From Rhodohalobacter halophilus (GTDB taxonomy: Bacteria > Bacteroidota > Rhodothermia > Balneolales > Balneolaceae), in the NCBI RefSeq assembly GCF_001715195.1, contig NZ_MDWE01000037.1, forward strand, positions 20,326 through 84,325: 64,000 nt of DNA. Reading direction: 5' to 3'. The notes below the pieces were generated by a model. The model ran no database searches. It was not told where the DNA came from and saw nothing but the letters and a program-made list of their open reading frames with translations. The translations under genes and the position numbers were made by a program. Shown here piece by piece: positions 27,807-37,456 of this stretch; the stretch's first letter is position 1, and the number at the start of each line of letters is the position of its first letter.

Positions 27807-27818
27807 TAAAGTTAGAAA

Positions 27819-29972
27819 ATGAGTAAAAAAGACAGATTAAGTTCTTTAGAAAAGAGAATCATAGACATTTTAAAATCCTATCCGGATGCTTCCATACCCA
27901 TCCCCTTATTGATGGATGCATTGTCACTTCCCAAAAAAGGAGAGAAAAAGATTAAGAAATCCGTCAACCGGCTAAAACAGCTTGGACACGTATTTGTTAC
28001 CAAAGGAAATCTTGTCCGGCTGAATGAAGCAGCCGAAGATGACAGTAATGTGTATACCGGCAAACTGGACGTAACCAGCCACGGGGATGGCTATGTGATG
28101 GTTGAAGGCCGGGATCAGGACATAAAAGTATCTCACAGGTTTCTGGGCACAGCTCTGAACGGCGACACTGTTAAAGTGAAGCTCACCGGTTACCACAAAA
28201 AGAGCAACAAGCCGATGGGTAAAATTGAGTCGGTTGTTGAGCGGGCAGACTCCCTTCTGGTTGGCACACTGAAAGAAGTAGCCAAAAATACCTTTTTGAT
28301 TGAAACCGATCATCAGTCATCACGAGTGGACTTCTTTGTAGATCCTAAAGATATAAACGGAGCCAAACCGGGTGATAAAGTTACATTCAGGCTGATACAG
28401 TGGGAAGATGTGCGGGGTTACCCACAGGCAAAAATACAGCAATCTTTTGGGCAGGCGGGGAGCAACGAAGCAAACATCCTCTCCATTCTTGCAGAAAAAC
28501 AGTTTGAAGCATCGTTCCCGCCGGAAGTTGATAAATTTGCAGATGAGATTCCGGATCAAATTACAGAGGATGAAATCAGCCGAAGACGCGATATGCGGGA
28601 TGAGGTTGTTCTTACCATTGACCCGGCTGATGCCAAAGACTTTGATGACGGACTCAGTATTCAAATCCTGGACAATGGAAATTATTATCTCGGGGTTCAC
28701 ATCGCAGATGTCACGCACTACATGCCTCGCAGCACGGTATTAGACGACGAAGCAATTGAACGGGGAACAAGTGTTTACCTGGTAGACCGAACCATTCCCA
28801 TGCTGCCCGAACGACTCAGCAACGGGGTCTGTAGTTTGCGCCCGCATGAAGACAAGCTCGCCTATAGCTGCTTTATGGAGATTGCGCCAAATGGAAAACT
28901 TATTGACTACTCCGTTGAAGAGACGGTTATTCACTCCAAACAGCGATTCACTTACGAGGAAGTTCAGGATATTCTGGACGGAAACACCAACCATAAATTT
29001 AAGTCGGAGCTTAAAACCCTCGAAAAACTTGCCAAGATTTTGCTGGATCAGCGATTCAGACAAGGGTCTATAAACTTCGAAACTCCCGAACCTAAATTTG
29101 TTCTGGACAACAACGGCAAACCCGTGGATGTGATTGTCAAGGAGCGGATTTTTGCCCACCGGCTGATTGAAGAGTGCATGTTGATGGCCAACAAAACAGT
29201 TGCCAAGCACATCGACTCGCTGCGGAAAAATCAGCGGGGAGAAAAGACTGCCAAAAACGACCACCCGTTTCTGTATCGTGTGCACGGTGAGCCCGATCTC
29301 GAAAAATTGAATAACATTAAGGAGACGGCCAAACCGCTCGGTATTAATTTAGACCTGAAAGGTGGAATTAGCCCCAAAAAGATAAACGATCTTCTAAAAC
29401 AAGTTGAAGACACATCACTTGAGAATATTATCAACGGACTGATGCTGCGTGCCATGGCTAAAGCAGAGTATTCACCGAAAAATATTGGTCATTTTGGGTT
29501 GGGTTTTAAGCATTATGCACACTTCACAAGCCCGATCCGCCGTTATCCCGATGTAATCGTTCATCGACTTTTAAAACGCTACAGCTCCGGAGCCAATGAG
29601 TACTCATTCGATGATCTCGCAGAACTCGGGGAACACTGCAGCGAGAAAGAACGGTTAGCAGTAGAAGCTGAACGTGATTCCGTAAAACTTAAACAGGTTG
29701 AGTATCTTTCAGAGCGAATTGGTCAGGACTTTCAGGGTACCATAAGCGGTGTAACCGAAAACGGCCTTTATGTTCAAATAAATGATATATACTGTGAAGG
29801 AATGGTACGCGTTAGCGATTTAAAAGATGATTACTATGTTTATCATCCTAACATGCACTGTTTAATCGGACGATCAAAAGGTAAAAAATTCCGTCTTGGC
29901 GACTCCATCAAAGTTAAGGTAACCCGAACAGATCTCGATAAGCGACAAATAGACTTAACCCTTGCCGGGTAA
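27819..29972 (+). CDS. rnr: Ribonuclease R
   Basis: A processive 3'-5' exoribonuclease of the RNB family, 717 residues. An N-terminal winged-helix segment (about 1-75) precedes cold-shock OB domains (about 80-240). The RNB catalytic domain carries IDPADAKDFDD at 267-277, the carboxylate cluster that holds magnesium, and HYAHFTSPIRRYPD further on. An S1 RNA-binding domain ends the protein (about 640-717). It starts 12 bases after the TamB-like stop, so the two may be co-transcribed. Eighteen bases separate it from the next gene. Confidence 0.96.
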   Translation: MSKKDRLSSLEKRIIDILKSYPDASIPIPLLMDALSLPKKGEKKIKKSVNRLKQLGHVFVTKGNLVRLNEAAEDDSNVYTGKLDVTSHGDGYVMVEGRDQDIKVSHRFLGTALNGDTVKVKLTGYHKKSNKPMGKIESVVERADSLLVGTLKEVAKNTFLIETDHQSSRVDFFVDPKDINGAKPGDKVTFRLIQWEDVRGYPQAKIQQSFGQAGSNEANILSILAEKQFEASFPPEVDKFADEIPDQITEDEISRRRDMRDEVVLTIDPADAKDFDDGLSIQILDNGNYYLGVHIADVTHYMPRSTVLDDEAIERGTSVYLVDRTIPMLPERLSNGVCSLRPHEDKLAYSCFMEIAPNGKLIDYSVEETVIHSKQRFTYEEVQDILDGNTNHKFKSELKTLEKLAKILLDQRFRQGSINFETPEPKFVLDNNGKPVDVIVKERIFAHRLIEECMLMANKTVAKHIDSLRKNQRGEKTAKNDHPFLYRVHGEPDLEKLNNIKETAKPLGINLDLKGGISPKKINDLLKQVEDTSLENIINGLMLRAMAKAEYSPKNIGHFGLGFKHYAHFTSPIRRYPDVIVHRLLKRYSSGANEYSFDDLAELGEHCSEKERLAVEAERDSVKLKQVEYLSERIGQDFQGTISGVTENGLYVQINDIYCEGMVRVSDLKDDYYVYHPNMHCLIGRSKGKKFRLGDSIKVKVTRTDLDKRQIDLTLAG

Positions 29973-29990
29973 AACATAATCCCTGTTTTT

Positions 29991-32900
29991 ATGAAGCATT
30001 CATACAAATTTCTGCTTGTTTTACTGCTCACACTGTTTGCAGGAACTGCACTTACTGAGCAACTCTACGCGCAATATTTTTCCTATGGAAAAAATCGTGT
30101 ACAGTACGAAACGTTCGACTGGCGGTTTATTGAAACAGATCATTTCGACATCTACTATTACGATTCGAAAAATTACCACCTTGCTCAATTTACCGCAGAA
30201 ACCCTGGAAGCTTCCCTAAAACAACTGAACCAGGATTTTGATGATCAACTGACAGATCGTATCCCGGTTATCATCTACGATTCTCACAGTGATTTTTCGC
30301 AAACCAATGTGGTCCAGCTACCGGTCGATGCGCAGGGAATCGGCGGTGTTACCGACAAATTAAAAAACCGGATGACTCAGCCTTTTATGGGAGATTATGC
30401 TGATTTCCGAAGAACTCTGCAGCATGAGCTCCTTCACGCCTACATTAATGATGTGTACTATGGAGGTAATTTACAGTCTATTGCAAGAAACAATATTCAG
30501 CTTCGGTTCCCCCTTTGGTTTGAAGAGGGACTGGCCGAATACCTTGCGCTTGGCTGGGATACTCAAACCGATATGTATATTCGGGATGCTATCTTAAATA
30601 ACTACCTCCCTCCAATTTCACAGTTAGGCGGGTTCTTCGCTTACAGAGGCGGGCAGGCGTTCTGGTATTACATTGAAGACCAGTACGGGCGGCCAAAAAT
30701 TACTGAAATTCTACAGCGGATTAAATCCACAAGAAATATCAGGCTTTCGCTCGTGCAGTCACTGGGTCTCGAAATTGATGAACTCTCTGAAAGATGGCAA
30801 GAATACTGGCGCCAGAGATATTTCCCAGAAGTAGCTGAACGCCAAACATTATCCAGCGTTGCAACACAAATTACAACACGGGCACGATCCGGTTCTTACA
30901 ATACAAGCCCTCAAATCTCCCCGAGGGGTGATCGTATTGCAATGATTACAAATCGCCGCGGTGTATTTGATGTCGTTGTCGTGGATGCCAACAGCGGTGA
31001 GCGGATCAAAACGATCGTAAGCGGTGCCGATAACCCAATGTTTGAGGAGCTCAACATTCTAAATCCTAACCTGAGCTGGTCGCCGGACGGAAGAAAAATT
31101 ACACTCTCCAGTAAATCTGATGGAAAGTACAACCTGGCAATTGTGGATTATGAAACGCTCGACACAGAAACCATTCGATTCCCGAGCCTGGACGCGATCA
31201 ATTCCGTAGCGTGGTCGCCCGATGGCAGTAAAATTGCCTTTGACGGCAACATGGGGCCGTACCAGAATATTTTTGTCTACAACCTGGAAACCGGAGATTT
31301 CCGAACCATCACAAACGATGTTTTCAGTGATACGGAACCTGCCTGGGGTCCCGATTCTGAAACAATTTACTTCGTCTCAAATCGTGGCGGTGTATTGGAT
31401 CCAAATCTGGCAAAAGCCGGATATTCGATCATGCAGGACGATTCATTCTATGAAAAGGATCTCTACCGAATCCGTATTGGAAATAACCGGATTGAACGCC
31501 TGACCAACACCCCTAATTGGTCAGAAACTCAGCCTACATTAACTGCCGACGGGCGATTTCTCTTTGTTTCAGATCAGAACGGGATTCCTAACATTTATGA
31601 ATATGACTTGAACAGCCGAACCGTATTTCCCCTGACTGATCTTCAGTCCGGCATCATGCAGATATCCATTTCAAATGATGGTACCCGCCTGGCATTTAAC
31701 TCCCTCAACCGGGGGTTTCCGGACATCTTTTTAATGCGCGCACCATTCGACCGCAGAATGGATCGGCAGTTAACACCTAACCGATGGGCGCAAGAGCGTG
31801 AGGCTACCCGTCCCGGTGATCGTGTACCGGCTGTACAATACACACAAGAGATGATTCAAAATCGTCCGGCAGGAAATGTTGTCTCCAGCCGTCTTCTACA
31901 GGATGCCCCTGTAACCGGACATCAGCGTATGATTACCGTTCAGCCCGACACAACTGTACAGGACACGACGCAACAAGATACCACCCGAAGAACCGATCCA
32001 AATCGAATCGATTTTCGAAATTACCAATTTGGAGAAGCCGTTGTTCAGGATACAACCATCGAGCTGCGTGACGATCCAAGAAAATTTGAACCTACAACCA
32101 ATGCCACGGAAGACGGGCTATATCAACCTAAAGAGTACAGGTTGAGTTTTACTCCCGACTTCAGCTATGCAGCCGGACAAATAAGCACCTATTACGGAAC
32201 CTCTGCATTTGCATTTGTTACACTGACCGATCTTTTTGGTGATCATCAGCTCTCTTTTGGTTCAAACCTCGTTTTTGATCTGCGAAACAGTGACTATACA
32301 TTTCAGTATGGTTATCTGAAAAACAGAACCAACTTTTTCACCTCATTTTTCCATCAGTCACGAAATTATCAGACGTTCAGCGGAGAATTGCTCCGATTCA
32401 GAACGTTTGGCTCTTCGGTAGATTTTCAATACCCGTTTAACAGGTATCAACGAGTTGATTATGGAGTTTCAGCGATCGGGCTTGCACGGGATTTCAGCTC
32501 CGTTACCGGAGTTGGAGGGCAGAGTCTGACCAGTGACAGAACCTACTTCCTCTATCCTCAGGTTACATTCACCGGCGACTACACCATTCCGGGTTTCATT
32601 ACACCACGAGGTGGTAACCGCTATTCAGTACAGTTGTCGGCAAGTCCTCCGCTTTCGAGTGAAACCCCGGCTTTTGCTACTCTGCTTGGAGATTACAGGC
32701 AATATATTGATCTGGGTTCGCAGTACTCAATTGCACTTCGGGGAGCGGGAGCAGTTTCATACGGGCGCGATTCTCAGACCTTTTTTATGGGCGGTATGCT
32801 TGGATGGATCAATCAGAGATGGAGTGATGCCGAAATCCCGTTCGAAAGACTTGCAGATACCTTCTTCACCCTTCCCGCAACACCGCTGCGAGGCCATGAA

Positions 32901-33374
32901 TTTAACACCATTTTCGGTGACAAGTTCTCTCTAATCAATGCTGAGTTCAGATTCCCGCTCTTTGCAGCCGTACTGCCGGGACCGATTCCCATCCTGCCGC
33001 TTTGGAATATTACAGCCGTCGCTTTCGTTGATGCCGGCGCAGCGTGGGGTTTTGAAGTTCCCTATTCTCGGTTTGTAGATCAAAACGGGGAACCAATTGT
33101 CTACTTCGAGAACCCGTCTGGGCTCGACTGGAAAGTTGGAACCAAGCGGGAAGAGTTCATCAACCCTCAAACCGGACTTCTCAGAGAGGGGGAACCGCAA
33201 CAGGGTGATATTCCGGCAAGTTTTGTGGATGGTGATATTTTGATCGGTGCAGGATTCGGACTTCGTACAATTCTTCTTGGCCTCCCCTTTAGATATGATA
33301 TTGGATGGCCTTACGAACGAAGCGGATTTGGAAGCAGCCCGATCCACTACTTCTCCATTGGAATTGACTTTTAA
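29991..33374 (+). CDS. Peptidase MA-like / PD40 propeller / outer-membrane barrel fusion protein
   Basis: 1127 residues with three visible parts. A Sec signal peptide ends near residue 28 (AQY). Residues 30-270 form a gluzincin peptidase-like domain with HELLHA at 145-150 (zinc ligands H145 and H149) and WFEEGLAEY at 176-184 supplying the glutamate. Residues 290-620 carry TolB/PD40-type repeats (SWSPDGRKI, AWSPDGSKIAF, AWGPDSETIYF). After a threonine-rich linker (640-700), residues 710-1127 look like a BamA/Omp85-type outer-membrane barrel ending in SIGIDF, with a terminal phenylalanine expected for barrel insertion. This would put the peptidase and propeller in the periplasm. Function unknown. 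Confidence 0.85.
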   Translation: MKHSYKFLLVLLLTLFAGTALTEQLYAQYFSYGKNRVQYETFDWRFIETDHFDIYYYDSKNYHLAQFTAETLEASLKQLNQDFDDQLTDRIPVIIYDSHSDFSQTNVVQLPVDAQGIGGVTDKLKNRMTQPFMGDYADFRRTLQHELLHAYINDVYYGGNLQSIARNNIQLRFPLWFEEGLAEYLALGWDTQTDMYIRDAILNNYLPPISQLGGFFAYRGGQAFWYYIEDQYGRPKITEILQRIKSTRNIRLSLVQSLGLEIDELSERWQEYWRQRYFPEVAERQTLSSVATQITTRARSGSYNTSPQISPRGDRIAMITNRRGVFDVVVVDANSGERIKTIVSGADNPMFEELNILNPNLSWSPDGRKITLSSKSDGKYNLAIVDYETLDTETIRFPSLDAINSVAWSPDGSKIAFDGNMGPYQNIFVYNLETGDFRTITNDVFSDTEPAWGPDSETIYFVSNRGGVLDPNLAKAGYSIMQDDSFYEKDLYRIRIGNNRIERLTNTPNWSETQPTLTADGRFLFVSDQNGIPNIYEYDLNSRTVFPLTDLQSGIMQISISNDGTRLAFNSLNRGFPDIFLMRAPFDRRMDRQLTPNRWAQEREATRPGDRVPAVQYTQEMIQNRPAGNVVSSRLLQDAPVTGHQRMITVQPDTTVQDTTQQDTTRRTDPNRIDFRNYQFGEAVVQDTTIELRDDPRKFEPTTNATEDGLYQPKEYRLSFTPDFSYAAGQISTYYGTSAFAFVTLTDLFGDHQLSFGSNLVFDLRNSDYTFQYGYLKNRTNFFTSFFHQSRNYQTFSGELLRFRTFGSSVDFQYPFNRYQRVDYGVSAIGLARDFSSVTGVGGQSLTSDRTYFLYPQVTFTGDYTIPGFITPRGGNRYSVQLSASPPLSSETPAFATLLGDYRQYIDLGSQYSIALRGAGAVSYGRDSQTFFMGGMLGWINQRWSDAEIPFERLADTFFTLPATPLRGHEFNTIFGDKFSLINAEFRFPLFAAVLPGPIPILPLWNITAVAFVDAGAAWGFEVPYSRFVDQNGEPIVYFENPSGLDWKVGTKREEFINPQTGLLREGEPQQGDIPASFVDGDILIGAGFGLRTILLGLPFRYDIGWPYERSGFGSSPIHYFSIGIDF

Positions 33375-33394
33375 TTCGGTAACGACTTAAAAAC

Positions 33395-33432
33395 AAAAAA
33401 CCTCATCAGGTTCTTCCCGATGAGGTTTTTTT
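33395..33432. terminator. Bidirectional terminator between the fusion protein and bacilliredoxin genes
   Basis: Stem CCTCATC/GATGAGG flanked by an A-run on the left and a T-run on the right, with an 11-base loop. It lies between two convergent genes and should stop transcription from both sides. Confidence 0.88.
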
Positions 33433-33452
33433 ATAGAACTGTTTGTACGGAA

Positions 33453-33899
33453 TTACTCTGCATCCTCACCGGAAAATGCATTGTAAACCATCAAAAGATC
33501 TTCGGCCACTTCCTCTTTGCTACGCCCTTCAATTCTATGGCGGGGAATCATGGCTTTAATTTCGCCATCTACAAAGTAGGCAAATGCAGGTGATGATGGC
33601 GGATATTCGCTAAAATATTCCCGAGCCCTTGCCGTAGCTTCCTTGTCCTGACCGGCAAATACAGTTACCAGGTGGTCCGGTTTTGCATCCGTTTTCTCGA
33701 GCGATAAGCCCACGGCAGGACGAGCGTTTCCGGCAGCACAACCACAAACTGAGTTGATAACCATCAGCATCGTGCCTTCATTGTATTCTTTCATAATTCG
33801 GTCAACATCTTCAGGTGTTTTTAGTTCTTCTACACCTAAATCCGTAAGTTCTTCGCGCATCCAGGATGTATCGGGTCCTACTCCAAATCCAAATTGCAT
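33453..33899 (-). CDS. BrxA/BrxB family bacilliredoxin
   Basis: A 148-residue thioredoxin-fold protein of the YphP/YqiW family. The CGC active-site motif lies at residues 52-54 in INSVCGCAAGNARP. In Bacillus these proteins remove bacillithiol from oxidised proteins; in Bacteroidota/Balneolota the same family is common and the thiol partner is less clear. The length and the NSVCGC context match the family closely. A 99-base gap separates its start from the divergent lipoprotein gene. Confidence 0.93.
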   Translation of the reverse strand: MQFGFGVGPDTSWMREELTDLGVEELKTPEDVDRIMKEYNEGTMLMVINSVCGCAAGNARPAVGLSLEKTDAKPDHLVTVFAGQDKEATARAREYFSEYPPSSPAFAYFVDGEIKAMIPRHRIEGRSKEEVAEDLLMVYNAFSGEDAE

Positions 33900-33998
33900 A
33901 GTCTTTTTATTTTTAAATGCTAAATTTTACTTGCTCAAATATAACGATATTTAATCACAATATTTGATAGCTGAAACGTATTTCAGTAAGCTATCATT

Positions 33999-34835
33999 AT
34001 GAGAAATCAACACAGCTCCATGAACTTTCGTTTATCCACAATTACACTTCTTACCGCACTCCTTTTTACTGCAGCCTGTGGAAGTACCAAACAGTTTCAG
34101 CCGGCTCCGCTCGATAGAGACCTCACCATAGATGGCAACCTCTCTGATTGGAATACTGGCCAGGCTCTGTTCGACGAACGTGAACAAGCAAATTACTACT
34201 CAGCTTTCGATGACGACTTTCTCTATCTCTACATTGATATCAGAAGTGCATTCAAGGATGCTGCAGTCCGCCGATCTGGGTTTACCGTTTATTTAAGTGA
34301 TGATGAGGATCGACGAAATCATATCGGTGTTGGATTTCCTCCCGGTACGTTTAACCTGCTTAGAGAATACTCCAACGCTTTTAACGATTTTACCCGAGAC
34401 GGGGAATGGATGGGGAAATCGGAAAACCGGGAGTTGATGGAGAGTTTAGAAGAAGAGCTCTTTGAGCGGGTGATGATCGTGGAACGAAGTGATCAAAATT
34501 CTGATCCCTCCTACGGGTTTATCGACTCCTCACAGCTTGAAGTTGACGGAATGGAAATTGCCGTAAACCCTGACAGCCGTACCATAGGCCTGGAAATGAA
34601 AATACCGCGGGATGGCTCTTCCATTTATGGATTTCGAGGCAACCAAGTGTGGGTAGGGTTTGCTATTGAACCACCTGAATTCAGAATACAAGGCAGTAAT
34701 GAATACTCTGCAACCAACACTCAGCGCGATCGGTATGGAAACCGGGTTCGGCAACAACCTCGTTCCAACAGGGCGAATATGGCCCGTTCTCTTGGAAAAA
34801 TGGAACGATGGCACATCATTCAGTTCGAGGATTGA
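33999..34835 (+). CDS. Lipoprotein with CBM9/DOMON-like domain, function unknown
   Basis: 278 residues with a lipoprotein signal whose cysteine is Cys27 (TAAC). The second ATG at 34020 gives a cleaner signal peptide and may be the real start. The mature part opens with LTIDGNLSDWN (43-53), typical of carbohydrate-binding module family 9 and related beta-sandwich proteins, and continues with an FDDDFLYLYIDI strand. The C-terminal 45 residues are Arg/Asn/Gln-rich. It probably sits on the outer-membrane periplasmic face. A ligand cannot be named. Confidence 0.82.
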   Translation: MRNQHSSMNFRLSTITLLTALLFTAACGSTKQFQPAPLDRDLTIDGNLSDWNTGQALFDEREQANYYSAFDDDFLYLYIDIRSAFKDAAVRRSGFTVYLSDDEDRRNHIGVGFPPGTFNLLREYSNAFNDFTRDGEWMGKSENRELMESLEEELFERVMIVERSDQNSDPSYGFIDSSQLEVDGMEIAVNPDSRTIGLEMKIPRDGSSIYGFRGNQVWVGFAIEPPEFRIQGSNEYSATNTQRDRYGNRVRQQPRSNRANMARSLGKMERWHIIQFED

Positions 34836-35086
34836 AATTTTTATTTTTGATATGATCGAGTAACATTTTCAATCCCATCAAATTGATATAAAATCCATTA
34901 TATCAACTCTATTTCTATCACTGCTTTTTTATAGCTGTTTCTGTTGCCAATTTTATGAAAGCTTTAAATTAAATACCGATGCGCTTAGCAACTCTGAAAC
35001 CGAAGCCGATTCTCTTTACGTTGTAGTTAGCGAAAACTTCATCAGTGAACCGGTACTCTATTAGTTCTAACGTGTATGCTCAAATA
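34836..35086. other. Intergenic stretch with a small lipoprotein-like frame lacking ATG (34888-35064)
   Basis: The plus-strand frame from an ATA at 34888 to the TAG at 35062-35064 encodes about 58 residues. It opens with a lipoprotein-signal-like run (KSIISTLFLSLLFYSC), then a Cys-rich turn and an acidic mature part ending in VSENFISEPVLY. No ATG, GTG or TTG is in frame before the hydrophobic stretch. It could use a rare start, be a remnant of a damaged small lipoprotein gene, or be chance. Nothing else is seen in the gap apart from the terminator on its right side. Confidence 0.3.
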
Positions 35087-35116
35087 AAAAAGGCGCCTGA
35101 ATTCAGACGCCTTTTT
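35087..35116. terminator. Bidirectional terminator downstream of sodA
   Basis: An almost perfect palindrome: AAAAAGGCG paired with CGCCTTTTT, around an inner CTGAA/TTCAG stem, with a single mismatch. It lies 26 bases past the sodA stop, reads the same from either strand, and serves sodA on the minus strand. Confidence 0.92.
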
Positions 35117-35141
35117 AAATCATTCACTATTTCAGGAAAAC

Positions 35142-35750
35142 TTATTTAGCATCCTGATAGTTTTTCTCAACCTGGTCCCAGTTTACTACATTCCAAAAAG
35201 CACTCAGGTAGTCAGGTCTTCTGTTTTGATAGTTCAGGTAGTATGCGTGTTCCCAAACATCCACTCCAAGAATTGGAGTCAATCCGTCCATATATGGGCT
35301 GTCCTGGTTTGCAGTTGAAGTGACTACCAACTCACCGGAGTCGTTCACGCAAAGCCATCCCCAGCCTGATCCGAATTGAGAAGCAGCCGTTGATGAAAAC
35401 TCTTCCTTGAACTTATCAAAGCTTCCAAACTTCTTGTTGATCGCTTCAGCAAGTTCACCTGAAGGCTTTCCGCCACCGTTTGGCGACATCACAGTCCAGA
35501 AGAGATTGTGGTTTGCATACCCGCCTCCATTGTTAATTACAGCTTGTTTCTTATCGGCAGGTACTTCATCTATACGTCTTAGCACCTCTTCAATATCCAG
35601 ATCAGCAAACTCATGACCTTCGAGTGCAGCGTTCAATTTGTTTGTATATCCCTGATGATGTTTTCCATGGTGAATTTTCATGGTTCGTTCATCAATGTGC
35701 GGTTCTAACGCATCGTAATCATAAGGGAGTTTAGGTAATTCGAATGACAT
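35142..35750 (-). CDS. sodA: Superoxide dismutase, Mn-type
   Basis: A 202-residue Fe/Mn superoxide dismutase. Metal ligands are H27, H81, D164 and H168, the last two in [11 protein letters not shown]. The glutamine near 149, in the sequence TANQDSP, is the residue position usually diagnostic of manganese enzymes, while iron enzymes have an Ala/His arrangement earlier. I therefore infer Mn. No signal peptide, so cytosolic. It is transcribed away from the SthA-like gene and has a 207-base divergent control region. Confidence 0.95.
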   Translation of the reverse strand: MSFELPKLPYDYDALEPHIDERTMKIHHGKHHQGYTNKLNAALEGHEFADLDIEEVLRRIDEVPADKKQAVINNGGGYANHNLFWTVMSPNGGGKPSGELAEAINKKFGSFDKFKEEFSSTAASQFGSGWGWLCVNDSGELVVTSTANQDSPYMDGLTPILGVDVWEHAYYLNYQNRRPDYLSAFWNVVNWDQVEKNYQDAK

Positions 35751-35957
35751 AATTTGTCGTTTTTGAATTCAGGTTCTTGTTTCATTGATAACGCGCTCTA
35801 TCTCAATGCGTTATCGCTTCTTTCTACTGATTAAAAAAATTACATAGAGAAAACGTTCCAACAAAATTTAATCTATTTTTAGTTTTTGTTTGATGTTGGG
35901 AGCCTTAGATAGGTAAATTTAGTCTTATTATTGTTTTAAATAACCAAACAGAGATTT

Positions 35958-37403
35958 ATGAATTACGATTATGATGTAATTATTATCGGGAGTGGCCCCG
36001 CCGGGTTTTCCTGCGCCATGCAGAGCACCAAGTTCGACAAGAAAGTTTTAATTGTAGAGGCCGACGAAAACCATCTCGGCGGAACCTGGCTCAATAAAGG
36101 AACCGTACCCAGCAAAGCATTGCGTGAAGCGGCCGACCTGATTCTCGATTTCCATTCTCAGTTTGGTGATGAAAAGGGGCGAAAACCATTTGAGAAATTC
36201 CGAATGGAAGACCTACTCAGTTATAAAAAGAGCGCCCTTGAGAGTAAAAACAAGAAAGTTAAATCGGATCTTATAAAGAATGAGGTGGAAACCGCACGCG
36301 GTTGGGCCAAAATTAAAGATCCAAACACAGTGGAGATTCAGGATAATCTTAATCAAACCAAAACCTACACCACTGCCAACATTCTGATTGCCACCGGCAG
36401 CAGTCCTTTACTGCCCGAAAAGTTTGATGTAGATGACAACCACATCCTGGATTATAACTCAATCCTCAACATTACACATATCCCGCGGCGCTTGGTAATT
36501 GTGGGTAGCGGTGTGATTTCATTTGAGTATGCCACAATTTTTGCATCCCTCGGAACACGTATCACAATTCTGAATGATTCAGACGAATTCCTCCCCTTTC
36601 TGGACAGTGAAATCCGTCAGTCAATCCTGAAAACATTGAAAAAGCGGGGAATAGTACTTCATAAGCTTTCGGAGATGATGGATGTAAAACCAAATCCACT
36701 CAGAACCTGTATGGAGGTCATTTTCAAAACGGAAAGTGAAAACAGAAAGCAGGTGATTGAGACAGACCACATTCTCTACGTTGGAGGGAAAAAACCAAAT
36801 ACCGATAATCTACTTGCGCCGGGGGTTGATGTTGAACTGGATCAATACGGCTATGTGGTGGCAGATAAAACCTATCGTACAACCGTAGACAATATCTACG
36901 CTGCGGGAGATGTTACCGGCGAACCGACCTCAGCCTCTTCATCTTTCGTTCAGGGTCGTCTGGCTGCCTGCAACATGTTCGATATACCCACTGAATCTCC
37001 CTCCGGAGATATCCCTTATGGTATTTACTCGATTCCCGAAGTCTCCGGAATTGGCCTGACTGAAGAACAAGCCAAGGAGCAGGGAATTGATGTGACGGTA
37101 GGCCGAGCCTATTATGAAAACCTGACCTATGCCGACATCAATCACAGAACCGACGGTATGTTAAAACTTGTCTTTCGGACTGACAATTTAAAACTTTTGG
37201 GTGTTCACATTTTTGGTGACTACGCTACAGATTTGGTCCACCTCGGGCAGAGCATCATGGTGCAAGGCGGCACAATTAAGTACTTCATTGAAAACGTACT
37301 CAACTACCCAACTTACTCTGAGGCATACAGAATTGCTGCGTTTAACGGTGTGAACCGAGTGTATAAGGCGGGCGTGAAGTATAAAAATATACTGGAAAAG
37401 TAG
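35958..37403 (+). CDS. sthA: Soluble pyridine nucleotide transhydrogenase-like flavoprotein, lacking both redox cysteines
   Basis: 481 residues in the dihydrolipoamide dehydrogenase superfamily. The FAD motif GSGPAG is at 11-16, the NAD motif in VIVGSGVISFEYA, and the second FAD site in IYAAGDVTG. The end region FIENVLNYPTYSEAYRIAAFNGVNR is typical of SthA and lacks the HPT of dihydrolipoamide dehydrogenase. Where disulfide reductases have CxxxxC, this protein has W44 and T49 in GGTWLNKGTVPSK, so it cannot do disulfide chemistry. SthA interconverts NADPH and NADH. It is divergent from sodA. Confidence 0.88.
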   Translation: MNYDYDVIIIGSGPAGFSCAMQSTKFDKKVLIVEADENHLGGTWLNKGTVPSKALREAADLILDFHSQFGDEKGRKPFEKFRMEDLLSYKKSALESKNKKVKSDLIKNEVETARGWAKIKDPNTVEIQDNLNQTKTYTTANILIATGSSPLLPEKFDVDDNHILDYNSILNITHIPRRLVIVGSGVISFEYATIFASLGTRITILNDSDEFLPFLDSEIRQSILKTLKKRGIVLHKLSEMMDVKPNPLRTCMEVIFKTESENRKQVIETDHILYVGGKKPNTDNLLAPGVDVELDQYGYVVADKTYRTTVDNIYAAGDVTGEPTSASSSFVQGRLAACNMFDIPTESPSGDIPYGIYSIPEVSGIGLTEEQAKEQGIDVTVGRAYYENLTYADINHRTDGMLKLVFRTDNLKLLGVHIFGDYATDLVHLGQSIMVQGGTIKYFIENVLNYPTYSEAYRIAAFNGVNRVYKAGVKYKNILEK

Positions 37404-37422
37404 ACCGGCACATCTCAATTAA

Positions 37423-37450
37423 AAAAAGCCACGGAATACCGTGGCTTTTT
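37423..37450. terminator. Bidirectional terminator between the SthA-like and DUF429 genes
   Basis: A perfect 12-base stem AAAAAGCCACGG/CCGTGGCTTTTT around a 4-base AATA loop. Placed between two convergent genes, it works for both. Confidence 0.93.
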
Positions 37451-37456
37451 CTTTTA

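Noticed and set aside
28740..29285. 181-codon minus-strand frame opposite rnr
   Set aside because: Antisense to the conserved RNB domain, with no start context or recognised family.
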